A DNA stretch of 64,000 nucleotides from Cupriavidus oxalaticus (GCF_004768545.1 NZ_CP038635.1:2604001-2668000); one strand, 5' to 3'. Shown: positions 9,238 through 18,331, counted from the first letter of the stretch. Notes: a model not told the origin generated them from the sequence alone. A program made the numbers and translations.

Positions 9238-10161
9238 ATGCAATCGCTCTGGATGCTGTTCGCCGCCTTCTCGTTCTCGTTGATGGGGGTGGGCGTCAAG
9301 CTGGCATCCGACCTTTACACCACCGGCGAGATCGTGTTCTACCGCGGGCTGATCAGCGTGGTCATCATGTGGGTGCTGCTGTCGTCGCGCGGCGTGCCGG
9401 TGCGCACGCCCTACATGCTGTCGCATATCAAGCGCAGCGTGTTCGGCGTGACCGCGCTGATGCTGTGGTTCACCTCGATCACGCTGCTGCCGCTGGCGAC
9501 GGCGATGACGCTGAACTACATGTCGCCGGTGTGGATCGCGCTGATCCTCGGCGCCAGCGCCGCCCTGGCCGGCACCGCCGGCAATGCCGACCGGCGCCTG
9601 GTGCTGGCGATCCTGCTGTCCTTCGCCGGCGTGATCTGCCTGCTGCAGCCCTCGGTCGGCAAGGACCAGCTCACCGGCGGCCTGGTCGGCCTGATCTCCG
9701 GGGTCTTCACCGCGCTGGCCTACGTCGAGGTACGCCAACTCGGCCAGCTGGGCGAGCCCGAGGGCCGCATCGTGTTCTATTTCTCGCTGGTCGGCATGAT
9801 CGCCGGCCTGGCCTGGATGCTGATTTCCGGCGTCAGCCCGCATACCTGGTATGGCGTTGGCCTGCTGCTGGCCATCGGCATCCTGGCGACGCTGGGCCAG
9901 ACCGCGATGACGCGCGCCTACAAGCGCGGCAACACCCTTCTGACCGCCAACCTGCAATATGCCGGCATCGTCTTTTCCAGTGTGTGGGGCATGCTGATCT
10001 GGTCCGACAAGCTCAACTGGCTGTCGTGGCTGGGCATGGGGCTGATCATTGCCAGCGGCATTGCCACCACGCTGATGCGCGCGCGCCAGGGCACCGACGC
10101 CAAGCCGACACCGGCCACGCCGGTCAAGTCGCCCGAGGCGGAAGTGCATCCCGAGGTGTAG
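9238..10161 (+). CDS. DMT-family (EamA) transporter
   Basis: This inner-membrane protein of about 307 residues has ten predicted hydrophobic segments in two EamA repeats. It starts MQSLWMLFAAFSFSLMGVGVK and contains a typical PVWIALILG segment. EamA proteins are usually drug/metabolite exporters; the substrate is unknown. An upstream in-frame ATG at 9163 would add 25 proline-rich residues with no membrane character, so I prefer 9238. It lies 43 bp before the rhodanese gene in the same direction, but no functional link is evident. Confidence 0.88.
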   Translation: MQSLWMLFAAFSFSLMGVGVKLASDLYTTGEIVFYRGLISVVIMWVLLSSRGVPVRTPYMLSHIKRSVFGVTALMLWFTSITLLPLATAMTLNYMSPVWIALILGASAALAGTAGNADRRLVLAILLSFAGVICLLQPSVGKDQLTGGLVGLISGVFTALAYVEVRQLGQLGEPEGRIVFYFSLVGMIAGLAWMLISGVSPHTWYGVGLLLAIGILATLGQTAMTRAYKRGNTLLTANLQYAGIVFSSVWGMLIWSDKLNWLSWLGMGLIIASGIATTLMRARQGTDAKPTPATPVKSPEAEVHPEV

Positions 10162-10204
10162 CATCCGTTAAGCTTTCGTTCCCTTCGCTCGCTACAGGAT
10201 TCCC

Positions 10205-11062
10205 ATGCAGAAACCGCTGATTTCCGTCACCGCACTGCAGGCGCTGCTGGCCGGCAACGGCCGCTGCGTCGTGATCGACTGCAGCTTCGACCTGGCCAAC
10301 CCCGCCGCCGGGCGCGAGGCGTACCACGTCGGCCACCTGCCGGGCGCGTTCTACCTGCACCTGGACAACGAACTGTCGGGCCGCAAGACCGGCAGCAACG
10401 GCCGGCACCCCCTGCCCGATGCCGACGACTTCGTCGCGCGGCTGCAGGCGCTGGGCGTGGAAGACGACACCCCGGTAGTGGCTTACGACGCGCAGGGCGG
10501 CATGTTCGCCGCGCGGCTGTGGTGGCTGCTGCGCTGGATCGGCCATGACGAGGTCGCGGTGCTGGATGGCGGCAAGGATGCCTGGATCAAGGCAGGCATG
10601 CCGCTGGAGCATGAGGCCACCCCGGAGCCGGAGTTTCCCGGCAAGATTTCGCGCCGCGAGTCGCTGGTGCCGACGGTGGACGCCGCCGACCTGCTCGACA
10701 ACCTCGGCCGCGCCGCGCTGCTGGTGGTCGACGCACGCGCGCCCGACCGCTTCCGCGGCGAGAACGAAACGCTGGATCCGGTCGGCGGCCGTATCCCCGG
10801 GGCGGTCAACCGCTTCTTCAAGGACAACCTCGACGCCCAAGGTCGCTTCAAGTCCCCGGAAACGCTGCGCGCCGAGTTTGGCGCGGTGCTGGGCCAGCGC
10901 GCGCCCGCTCAGGCGGTGATGCAGTGCGGCTCCGGCGTGACGGCCTGCCACAACCTGCTGGCGCTGGAAGCAGCCGGCCTGGGCGGCGCGGCGCTCTACC
11001 CGGGCTCGTGGAGCGAATGGTGCGCTGATCCGGCGCGCCCGGTGGCGACCGGCGCCGCCTGA
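10205..11062 (+). CDS. sseA: thiosulfate/3-mercaptopyruvate sulfurtransferase (tandem rhodanese)
   Basis: This 285-residue protein has two rhodanese domains. The first (about 1-130) is the inactive structural half. The second holds the catalytic loop CGSGVTAC, with Cys241 as the persulfide carrier. That loop sequence is of the mercaptopyruvate sulfurtransferase type (CGSGVTA) rather than the thiosulfate type (CRxGxx). It would move sulfur from 3-mercaptopyruvate or thiosulfate to a thiol acceptor or cyanide. AGGA precedes the ATG by six bases. It converges on the ZIP transporter gene with only 13 bp between. Confidence 0.9.
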   Translation: MQKPLISVTALQALLAGNGRCVVIDCSFDLANPAAGREAYHVGHLPGAFYLHLDNELSGRKTGSNGRHPLPDADDFVARLQALGVEDDTPVVAYDAQGGMFAARLWWLLRWIGHDEVAVLDGGKDAWIKAGMPLEHEATPEPEFPGKISRRESLVPTVDAADLLDNLGRAALLVVDARAPDRFRGENETLDPVGGRIPGAVNRFFKDNLDAQGRFKSPETLRAEFGAVLGQRAPAQAVMQCGSGVTACHNLLALEAAGLGGAALYPGSWSEWCADPARPVATGAA

Positions 11063-11075
11063 CGCGAGCGGCAGC

Positions 11076-11888
11076 TCAGTGCGAAGTGGCCACCGGCGCG
11101 GCGCTGCCGTGCGCGTGGCCGTGCCGCTCGTGCACGCCGTTGGTGATAAAGACGATCGCCGAAATCCCCGCCGCCACCAGCACTACCTGGATCGCCGACT
11201 CGCGCCAGCGCGGCTTGCGCTGCATCTGCGGCATCAGGTCGCTGACGGCGATATAGAGGAAGCTGCTGGCGGCGATCACCAGCACGTAGGGGATCCAGCC
11301 GCTCATCTCGTCGAGCAGGAAGTACCCGACCAGGCCGCCGGCGATGGCCGCCACGCTCGACAGCAGGTTGAAGGCGAAGGCGCGCGCCTTGGAGAACCCC
11401 GCGTTGAGCAGCACGATGAAGTCGCCCACTTCCTGCGGGATTTCGTGCGCGGCAATGGCCAGCGCGGTGACCACGCCGATATGCGGGTCAGCCAGGAAGG
11501 CCGCCGCGATCACGATGCCGTCGGCAAAGTTGTGGAAGGTATCGCCCACCAGGATGGTCAGGCCGCTGCGCCCCGCCTCTTCGCGGTCATGGCCGTGATG
11601 GTGGTGGTGCCCGTCGCCCTCGTGGTGGTGCGAGTGGCGCAGCAGCGAGATCTTCTCCAGCAGGAAGAAGCCCAGCAGCCCCGCCAGCAGCGTGCCGAAC
11701 AGCGCGCGCGGGTCGGCGCCGGACTCGAACGCCTCCGGCAGCGAATGCAGCAGCGCCGTGGCGAGCAGTACGCCCACCGAGAAGCTCACCATGCGCTCGA
11801 CCACGCGGGACGCCACCGTCAGCGACAGCAGCGCCGCCCCGAAGATGCTGCCCACGCCCGAGATCGTGGCGGCGAGCAGGATATACAA
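11076..11888 (-). CDS. ZIP-family divalent metal transporter
   Basis: This 270-residue inner-membrane protein has eight predicted membrane segments. A histidine-rich cytoplasmic loop (HSHHHEG and HHHHHGH, near residues 85-100) and the transmembrane metal motifs HNFADG and AAHEIPQE are diagnostic of ZIP importers. It probably takes up zinc and perhaps other divalent cations. The start used is a TTG at 11888 with no obvious ribosome-binding site. A GGGAG lies upstream of two in-frame ATC codons that would add about seven residues, so the true start is uncertain. A 25-bp imperfect palindrome upstream may be a metal-responsive operator. Confidence 0.9.
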   Translation of the reverse strand: MYILLAATISGVGSIFGAALLSLTVASRVVERMVSFSVGVLLATALLHSLPEAFESGADPRALFGTLLAGLLGFFLLEKISLLRHSHHHEGDGHHHHHGHDREEAGRSGLTILVGDTFHNFADGIVIAAAFLADPHIGVVTALAIAAHEIPQEVGDFIVLLNAGFSKARAFAFNLLSSVAAIAGGLVGYFLLDEMSGWIPYVLVIAASSFLYIAVSDLMPQMQRKPRWRESAIQVVLVAAGISAIVFITNGVHERHGHAHGSAAPVATSH

Positions 11889-11990
11889 AAGCGTCGAATG
11901 GATGATGGGCTCCCAGGTGGCGACGCTGGCGGCCTTTCAGCCATCCAGCAAGCAGCTCCGCCGTTCCGCCCGCATTGCGCCGGGCGGCTA

Positions 11991-12028
11991 ACGCAACAAT
12001 GTTGCAATAACTCAAAGGCCGCATTGTA
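11991..12028 (-). promoter_or_regulatory. candidate promoter and metal-regulator operator of the ZIP gene
   Basis: A perfect odd palindrome, GCAACA-A-TGTTGC (11993-12005), is the core of a longer imperfect inverted repeat that reaches TAAC on one side and ATAAC on the other. On the minus strand a TACAAT -10 motif (12028-12023) sits about 18 bp upstream of the core, so a repressor bound there would cover the start of transcription. The position ahead of a zinc-type importer suggests a Zur/Fur-family site; that identification is inference. Confidence 0.45.
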
Positions 12029-12081
12029 CGTATCCGCCGGGACTTTGCAATCCTGCTCTCGACCGAGTCACCCCGAACGGA

Positions 12082-12960
12082 TCACGCTACGCCGTGCTGC
12101 TTGAACCAGGCCAGCGCCTTCTGCCAGCCGTCCCTGGCGTCCGCTTCGCGGTAACTGGGCCGGTAGTCGGCATGGAAAGCATGGCCGGACTCGGGATAGA
12201 CCACGAAGCGCGAGCCTTTGGCGTCCCGGTCGGATGAAGCCGCCAGCGCCGCCTTCATCTTCTCCACATGCTCCAGCGGGATGCCGGTGTCCTTGCCGCC
12301 GTACAGGCCGAGCACCGGCGCATGCAGCTGGCCGACAAGGTCGATCGGGTTCTTGGGCTTCAGCGGCGCGGGCTCTGGCGACAGCTGGCCGTACCAGGCC
12401 ACGGCGGCCTTGAGCTGCCGGCTGTGCGCCGCGAACAGCCAGGTGATGCGGCCGCCCCAGCAAAAGCCGGTGATGCCGAGTCGCGACACGTCGCCGCCAT
12501 TGGCGCCCGACCAGGCCACCGCGGCGTCGAGGTCGCCCATGACCTGGACGTCCGAGACCTTGGCGATCACCTCGCGCTGAAGTTCCTGGATGGAACCGAA
12601 GCTCTGCGGGTCGCCCTGGCGCGCGAACAGTTCGGGCGCGATCGCCAGGTAGCCGAGCTTGGCGAAGCGCCGGCAGATATCGGCGACGTATTCGTGCACG
12701 CCGAAGATCTCGCTGACGACCAGCACCACCGGCAGGTTTTTCTTGCCTTCCGGCTGGGCCCGGTAGGCGGGCATGCTGAAGCCGCCGGACGGGATCGTGA
12801 CCTCGCCCGCGGTCAGACCGGCGAAATCGGTCTTGATGGCTTGCTGGGCCATCACCGGCAAGGCAGCCGCGGCAAAGGCGGAACCGAGCGCGATCTTGAC
12901 GAAGCCGCGGCGGTCGAAGGTCTGGCCGGGGACGAGGCTTTCCACTTCGGGTTTGAGCAT
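12082..12960 (-). CDS. Tat-exported dienelactone hydrolase-family protein
   Basis: This 292-residue alpha/beta hydrolase has an N-terminal twin-arginine signal, FDRRGFVKIALGSAF, ending near ALPVMAQQ, so it is probably exported folded to the periplasm. The catalytic triad of the dienelactone hydrolase family is visible as Cys in GFCWGG, an Asp after the GKD turn, and His in ESGHAFH. Classical dienelactone hydrolases open the lactone in chlorocatechol breakdown, but no other such gene is nearby, so the substrate is unknown. The ATG at 12960 has GGAGA upstream; an in-frame ATG at 12996 lacks one. Confidence 0.9.
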   Translation of the reverse strand: MLKPEVESLVPGQTFDRRGFVKIALGSAFAAAALPVMAQQAIKTDFAGLTAGEVTIPSGGFSMPAYRAQPEGKKNLPVVLVVSEIFGVHEYVADICRRFAKLGYLAIAPELFARQGDPQSFGSIQELQREVIAKVSDVQVMGDLDAAVAWSGANGGDVSRLGITGFCWGGRITWLFAAHSRQLKAAVAWYGQLSPEPAPLKPKNPIDLVGQLHAPVLGLYGGKDTGIPLEHVEKMKAALAASSDRDAKGSRFVVYPESGHAFHADYRPSYREADARDGWQKALAWFKQHGVA

Positions 12961-13069
12961 GCGTGTCTCCAGGAACATGGGTGGCTGGCGCGCCAAAAAT
13001 CGCCAGCCACCGATTCTAAGCAGACATGACGCTTCGTGCTCATGCCTGCACGATGTTCCCAGTGCTGCC

Positions 13070-14395
13070 TCAGTGCAGCTTCACCCGCGGGCTGGTCTTG
13101 CTGCGCAGCCAGTGCGACACGGTGTCCAGCGCCATGCCGACCGCGCCGTGCAGCGCCATCACGTGCATCCGGTATAGCGAGGTGTACATGACGCGCGCCA
13201 TCAGCCCTTCGATAAACATCGAGCCGCCGATCAGCCCGCCCATCAGGCTGCCCACCGCGCTGAAGTGCCCCAGCGACACCAGCGAGCCAAAATCCTTGAA
13301 AGCGAACGACGGCAGCGGCTTGCCTTCGAGCCGCGCGCACAGCGCCTGGTAGAGGAAGGTCGCCTGCTGGTGCGCCGCCTGCGCGCGCGGCGGCACCGAG
13401 GTCTGCTTCTCCGGCCACGGGCAGCTGGCGCAGTCGCCGAAGGCAAAGATGTCGGGATCGCCCTCGCTCTGCAGCGTCGGGCCGACCACGATCTGCCCCT
13501 GGCGGCTGGTCGGCAGGCCCAGCGTGGCCAGCACCTGCGGCGCGGTAATGCCCGCGGCCCACACCGTCAGGTCGGCATCGATGGTCTTGCCGCTGGCGGT
13601 CAGCACGGCCTGCGGCGTGACCTCGGTCACGCGCTCGCTGGTAAAGACATCGACATCGAGCTTCTTCAGCAGCTTGGCGGTCTCGGCCGAGACGCGCTCC
13701 GACAGCGCCGGCAGGATGCGCGGGCCGGCCTCGACCACGTGGATGCGCACGTCGCGGCGCGGGTCGAGGCGGTGCAGGCCATAGGCGCTGAGCACGTGCG
13801 CGGTGTTGCGCAGCTCCGCCGACAGTTCGACGCCGGTGGCGCCGGCCCCGATGATGGCCACGTCAACGCGCGGACGGCCGTCCTCGCCGATGCGCCCGCG
13901 CCCGTTCTGCGCACGCACGCAGGCGGCGATCAGGCGCTTGCGGAAGCGTTCGGCCTGCGCCACGGTATCGAGCGCGATGGCGTTCTCGGCGGCGCCCGGC
14001 ACGCCGAAGAAATGCGTGACGCAGCCGATCGCCAGCACCAGCGTGTCATACGGCAACTCGCGCGCGGGCAGCAGCTCGGCGCCGTCCTGGTCATTGCAGG
14101 CAGATACGGCGATGGTCTTGCGCGCGCGGTCGATGCCGGTCAGCTCGCCCTGCTGGAACTCGAAATGGTGCCAGCGCGCCTGCGCCGCGTATTCGAGCTG
14201 GTGCGTGTTGGGATCCATGCTGCCGGCGGCAACTTCATGCAGCAGCGGTTTCCAGATGTGGGTAGGCAAGCGGTCCACCAGGACCACCTGCGCCGTTCCC
14301 TTCCTGCCAAGCTTGTCGCCGAGCCTGGTTACCAGTTCCAGCCCTCCTGCCCCGCCGCCGACGACAACGATGCGGTGCGCCTTTGCTTCTGTCAT
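13070..14395 (-). CDS. ndh: type II NADH dehydrogenase / NAD(P)/FAD-dependent oxidoreductase
   Basis: This 441-residue protein has two Rossmann motifs: VVVGGGAGG near residue 10 for FAD and VAIIGAGATGVELSAEL near residue 170 for NAD(P)H. A later FGDCASCP segment is the second FAD contact. The C-terminal 90 residues include amphipathic and hydrophobic stretches suited to membrane association, as in NDH-2 enzymes that reduce quinone without pumping protons. Length and motif order fit the Ndh family well. It is transcribed leftward, away from polA's stop, and a 15-bp palindrome lies about 50 bp upstream of its start. Confidence 0.9.
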   Translation of the reverse strand: MTEAKAHRIVVVGGGAGGLELVTRLGDKLGRKGTAQVVLVDRLPTHIWKPLLHEVAAGSMDPNTHQLEYAAQARWHHFEFQQGELTGIDRARKTIAVSACNDQDGAELLPARELPYDTLVLAIGCVTHFFGVPGAAENAIALDTVAQAERFRKRLIAACVRAQNGRGRIGEDGRPRVDVAIIGAGATGVELSAELRNTAHVLSAYGLHRLDPRRDVRIHVVEAGPRILPALSERVSAETAKLLKKLDVDVFTSERVTEVTPQAVLTASGKTIDADLTVWAAGITAPQVLATLGLPTSRQGQIVVGPTLQSEGDPDIFAFGDCASCPWPEKQTSVPPRAQAAHQQATFLYQALCARLEGKPLPSFAFKDFGSLVSLGHFSAVGSLMGGLIGGSMFIEGLMARVMYTSLYRMHVMALHGAVGMALDTVSHWLRSKTSPRVKLH

Positions 14396-14445
14396 GGTCT
14401 ACCCGTGCGTATTGTGAAATCCGTGCCTGAGGCATGGCCACAGTC

Positions 14446-14460
14446 TGCTGCATTGCAGCA
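14446..14460. promoter_or_regulatory. 15-bp palindrome upstream of ndh
   Basis: TGCTGCA-T-TGCAGCA is a perfect odd palindrome 51 bp upstream of the ndh start codon, in the 161-bp gap after polA. Its location suits an operator, but it matches no regulator consensus that I can name with confidence. Confidence 0.4.
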
Positions 14461-14556
14461 TGCATGGCAAGCCGCATAACACGACTCAGCAGTCGCTTCA
14501 ATCGATACCGCCATGCAAACGCGGGGGAGGGTTGTCAGCTCAACTTCATTGCGCTT

Positions 14557-17379
14557 TCAGTGCGCTTCTTCCCAGTTGGCGCCGCTGCCCACCTCGGCCA
14601 CCAGCGGCACGCGCAACTGCGCCACCGTGCACATCAGCTCCGGCAGGCGCGCCTTCACCAGTTCCAGCTCATGCTCGGGCACTTCCAGCACCAGTTCATC
14701 GTGCACCTGCATGATCTGGCGCGTCTGCAGCCCGTCGCGCTCCAGCCAGCCCTGTACCGCGATCATCGACAGCTTGATCAGGTCGGCGGCCGTGCCCTGC
14801 ATCGGCGCATTGATGGCGGCGCGCTCGGCGGCCTGGCGGCGCGGGCCACTGCCGCCGTTGATATCGGGCAGCCACAGCCGGCGGCCGAACACGGTCTCGA
14901 CATAGCCCTGCTCGCGCGCGGTCTGCCGGGTTTCTTCCATGTAGTGCGCCACGCCGGGGTAGCGCATGAAGTAGCGGTCGATATAGTGCTTGGCCGCGTC
15001 GCGTTCGATGCCCAGGTTGCTGGCCAGCCCGAACGCGCTCATGCCATAGATCAGGCCAAAGTTGATGACCTTGGCATAGCGGCGCTGCTCGCTGCCGACC
15101 GCGTCGCGCTCCACGCCGAAGATCTCGGCGGCGGTGGCACGATGGATGTCCTCGCCGTTGGCGAAGGCGCGCAGCAGGTTCTCGTCGCCGGAGATATGGG
15201 CCATGATGCGCAGCTCGATCTGCGAATAGTCGGCCGACACGATCACGCTGCCCGGCTCGGCGATAAAGGCTTCGCGGATGCGGCGGCCTTCCTCGGTGCG
15301 CACCGGGATGTTCTGCAGGTTGGGCTCGGTCGATGCCAGCCGGCCCGTCACCGCGGTGGCCTGCCCGTAGCTGGTGTGCACGCGGCCGGTGCGCGCATTG
15401 ACCATCCTGGGCAGCTTGTCGGTGTAGGTGGACTTGAGCTTGGCCAGGCCGCGGTAGTCGAGCAGCAGCTTGGGCAGGGGGTAGTCCTCGGCCAGCTTCT
15501 GCAGCACCTCTTCGTCGGTCGACGGCGCGCCGCTGGCGGTCTTCTTCACCACCGGCAGCTTCATCTGGTTGAACAGGATCTCGCCGATCTGCTTGGGCGA
15601 GCCCAGGTTGAACGGCTGGCCCGCGGCCTCGTACGCGGACTGCTCCAGCGCCAGCATGCGCTGGCCCAGCTCGGCGCTCTGCGCGGCCAGGCGTTCGGCG
15701 TCGATCAGCACGCCGTTGCGCTCGATCTTCTGCAGCACCACCGAGACCGGCATCTCGATCTCTTCATACACGCGGCGCAACCCTGCGGCCGCTTCCACCT
15801 GCGGAAACATCTTGCGATGCAGGCGCAGCGTCACGTCGGCGTCTTCGGCGGCGTACTCGGTGGCGCGCGCCAGGTCGATCTGGTCGAAGCCGATCTGGCC
15901 GGCGCCCTTGCCACACACCTCTTCGTAGGTGATGGTCTTCAGGTTGAGCAGCCGCTCGGCCAGGCTGTCCATGCCGTGGTTGCGGTGCGAGGCCAGCACG
16001 TAGCTCTGCAGCATGGTGTCGTGCGCCACGCCGCGCAGCGTCACGCCGTGGTTGGCGAAGACGTGGATGTCGTATTTCAGGTTCTGGCCGAGCTTGGGGC
16101 GGCTGGCGTCCTCGAGCCAGGCGCGCATGCGCTCCAGCACGAATTCACGCGAGAGCTGCCCGTGCTCGGGCAGGCCGGCCACGTCCGGGCCGCGGTGCGC
16201 CACGGGGATGTAGCAGGCTTCGCCCGGCGTCGCCGACAACGAGATGCCCACCAGCTGCGCCTGCATGGGATCGAGCGAATCGGTCTCGGTATCGATCGCC
16301 ACCAGCGGCGCGGCCTCGATGCGCCGCATCCAGTCTTCCAGCATGCCCTGCGTGGTGACCGTCTCGTGGCGGATCTCGGTGGGCGCGCTCTCTTCCGTTG
16401 CCTGGACCACATTGCCGGTGGCCGCCGCCGGCGCATCGAACAGGCCGCCCTGCGCCGGCACCGGCGCCGCGGCCGCGCGGGCGCGGGCCTGCGCGCGCGC
16501 GTCAGGTAAGCGTTCTCCCGTGGCTTCGCGCAGCCAGGTCTTGAAACCGTAGCGCTGGAAGAATTCGACCAGCTTGTCCTTGTCCTCGCCGGTCTCGCGC
16601 AGCGCGTGGAAATCCGCCACCGCCTTGCTCAGGTCGCAGTCGGTCTTGACCGTGACCAGCTTGCGCGCCATTGGCAGCCAGTCGAGCGTATTGCGCAGGT
16701 TTTCGCCGACCACGCCCTTCATGCCCGGCGCGGCGGCCATCACGCCGTCGAGCGAGCCATGCTCGGACAGCCATTTGACCGCGGTCTTGGGGCCGACCTT
16801 GGGCACGCCGGGGACGTTGTCGACCGCATCGCCGATCAGCGACAGGTAGTCGATGATGCGCTCCGGCGGCACGCCGAACTTGGCCGCCACGCCCGGGGGA
16901 TCGAGCACTTCGCCGCTCATGGTGTTGACCAGCGTGACCTGGTCGTTGACCAGCTGCGCCAGGTCCTTGTCGCCGGTGGATACAACCGTACGCACGCCCT
17001 GCTCGGTGGCCTGGCGCGACAGCGTGCCGATCACGTCGTCGGCCTCGACGCCGTCGACCACCACGATCGGCCAGCCCAGCGCGCGCACGGCCTCGTGGAT
17101 CGGCTCGATCTGGCGGGCCAGGTCTTCCGGCATGGACGGGCGGTGTTCCTTGTAGGCCGGATACATGTCGTCGCGGAAGGTCTTGCCCTTTGCGTCGAAC
17201 ACGCAGGCGCTATACTCTGCCGGGTAATCGTTGCGCAGCTTGCGCAGCATGTTGATCATGCCGTAGATTGCCCCTGTGGGCAGGCCCTCTCCATTCCTCA
17301 GGTCCGGCAGAGCGTGATAAGCGCGATACAGATAGCTCGATCCGTCGACGAGCAAGAGTGTTTTTGGACTATCCGACAT
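14557..17379 (-). CDS. polA: DNA polymerase I
   Basis: Pol I fills gaps and removes RNA primers in replication and repair. The predicted 940-residue protein has, in order, the 5'-3' exonuclease domain (from MSDSPKTLLLVDGSSYLYRA), the 3'-5' exonuclease domain (AIDTETDSLDP retains the DxE acid pair) and the polymerase domain. Polymerase motif A is SADYSQIELRIMAHIS, the O-helix region is RRYAKVINFGLIYGMSAFGL and motif C is QVHDELVLEV. The start is either ATG 17379 or ATG 17385; an open frame continues far upstream through a LOG-gene region without homology. The start codon overlaps that of the divergent LOG gene, so its promoter must lie inside the neighbouring reading frame. Confidence 0.96.
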   Translation of the reverse strand: MSDSPKTLLLVDGSSYLYRAYHALPDLRNGEGLPTGAIYGMINMLRKLRNDYPAEYSACVFDAKGKTFRDDMYPAYKEHRPSMPEDLARQIEPIHEAVRALGWPIVVVDGVEADDVIGTLSRQATEQGVRTVVSTGDKDLAQLVNDQVTLVNTMSGEVLDPPGVAAKFGVPPERIIDYLSLIGDAVDNVPGVPKVGPKTAVKWLSEHGSLDGVMAAAPGMKGVVGENLRNTLDWLPMARKLVTVKTDCDLSKAVADFHALRETGEDKDKLVEFFQRYGFKTWLREATGERLPDARAQARARAAAAPVPAQGGLFDAPAAATGNVVQATEESAPTEIRHETVTTQGMLEDWMRRIEAAPLVAIDTETDSLDPMQAQLVGISLSATPGEACYIPVAHRGPDVAGLPEHGQLSREFVLERMRAWLEDASRPKLGQNLKYDIHVFANHGVTLRGVAHDTMLQSYVLASHRNHGMDSLAERLLNLKTITYEEVCGKGAGQIGFDQIDLARATEYAAEDADVTLRLHRKMFPQVEAAAGLRRVYEEIEMPVSVVLQKIERNGVLIDAERLAAQSAELGQRMLALEQSAYEAAGQPFNLGSPKQIGEILFNQMKLPVVKKTASGAPSTDEEVLQKLAEDYPLPKLLLDYRGLAKLKSTYTDKLPRMVNARTGRVHTSYGQATAVTGRLASTEPNLQNIPVRTEEGRRIREAFIAEPGSVIVSADYSQIELRIMAHISGDENLLRAFANGEDIHRATAAEIFGVERDAVGSEQRRYAKVINFGLIYGMSAFGLASNLGIERDAAKHYIDRYFMRYPGVAHYMEETRQTAREQGYVETVFGRRLWLPDINGGSGPRRQAAERAAINAPMQGTAADLIKLSMIAVQGWLERDGLQTRQIMQVHDELVLEVPEHELELVKARLPELMCTVAQLRVPLVAEVGSGANWEEAH

Positions 17380-17383
17380 TCCC

Positions 17384-18331
17384 ATGGACTCAAAATTGAC
17401 TGGTGCCGCTGCGGGCGGTGCTTCGACCGCCCCCCTTGCTGATCCGGATGTATCCGATATCTCCGGCGATACCGTACAACCCCCGCCGGAGGCAGCGTCC
17501 GAACACGCCGCAGCCGTAGCCGCCGCGGCCGATGCCGCCGCCGCTGGCCATCCGCCTGAAGTGGCCGCAGAAAAAGCCGCCGCCGCCGCGGCGCGTGCCA
17601 ATCCGCGCAAGATGATCCCCAGCCTGCGTGCGCTGGCCGACGAAGACCGCGCGACCGCGAAGAAGGCGCGCGCATCGTGGCAAATGTTCACGATTATGGC
17701 AGAGTTCATCGAGGCGACCGAGTACCTCTCGGAGATCCGCCCGGCCGTGTCGATCTACGGCAGCGCGCGCCTGCGCGAGGATTCGCCCTACTACCAGCGC
17801 ACCATCGAGATCGCGCGGCTGTTCTCCGATGCCGGCTTCGCCGTCATCTCGGGCGGCGGCCCCGGCATCATGGAAGCGGCCAACAAGGGCGCGCACGCCG
17901 GCAAGTCTGCCAGCGTGGGCCTGAACATCGAACTGCCGCACGAGCAGCAGGGCAATCCGTACCAGGACATTGCCATGCGCTTCCGCCACTTCTTCACGCG
18001 CAAGGTCACCTTCGTCAAGAACTCCGACGCCTTTATCGTGATGCCGGGCGGCTTCGGCACGCTGGACGAGCTGGCCGAGGTGCTGACGCTGGTGCAGACC
18101 GGCAAGTCGCGCTCGGTGCCGGTGGTCATGTTCGGCAGCCGCTTCTGGAAGGGCCTGCTCGACTGGTTCCGCTTCACGCTGCTGCCGATGGGCCTGATCG
18201 CCGAGCACGACCTCGACCTGATGAAGATCGTCGACGAGCCGCATGAAGTACTCGAAGCGGTCTACGACTACTACGAGCGCCGTGGCGGCGACAAGCCGAT
18301 CCCGCCCAAGGAAGAGATGTTCTACCTGTAA
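17384..18331 (+). CDS. LOG-family / TIGR00730 Rossmann-fold protein
   Basis: The core has the lysine-decarboxylase-like LOG motifs SGGGPGIMEAANKGA and PGGFGTLDE (near residue 221). LOG enzymes are nucleoside 5'-monophosphate phosphoribohydrolases; the nearest bacterial relatives may be PpnN-like nucleotide nucleosidases. The first 76 residues are a low-complexity alanine-rich tail with no homology that I recognise. The first 35 or so codons use many A/T third positions, unlike the rest of the gene. An internal ATG at 17612 (MIPSLRALADE) would give 239 residues and leave room for both divergent promoters. I list the longest form, but the start is doubtful. Confidence 0.85.
   Translation: MDSKLTGAAAGGASTAPLADPDVSDISGDTVQPPPEAASEHAAAVAAAADAAAAGHPPEVAAEKAAAAAARANPRKMIPSLRALADEDRATAKKARASWQMFTIMAEFIEATEYLSEIRPAVSIYGSARLREDSPYYQRTIEIARLFSDAGFAVISGGGPGIMEAANKGAHAGKSASVGLNIELPHEQQGNPYQDIAMRFRHFFTRKVTFVKNSDAFIVMPGGFGTLDELAEVLTLVQTGKSRSVPVVMFGSRFWKGLLDWFRFTLLPMGLIAEHDLDLMKIVDEPHEVLEAVYDYYERRGGDKPIPPKEEMFYL

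Noticed and set aside
12082..12960. Dienelactone hydrolase as part of a chloroaromatic pathway with the Rieske gene
   Set aside because: The genes are on opposite strands with unrelated genes between, and the hydrolase is Tat-exported, unlike the cytosolic pathway enzyme.
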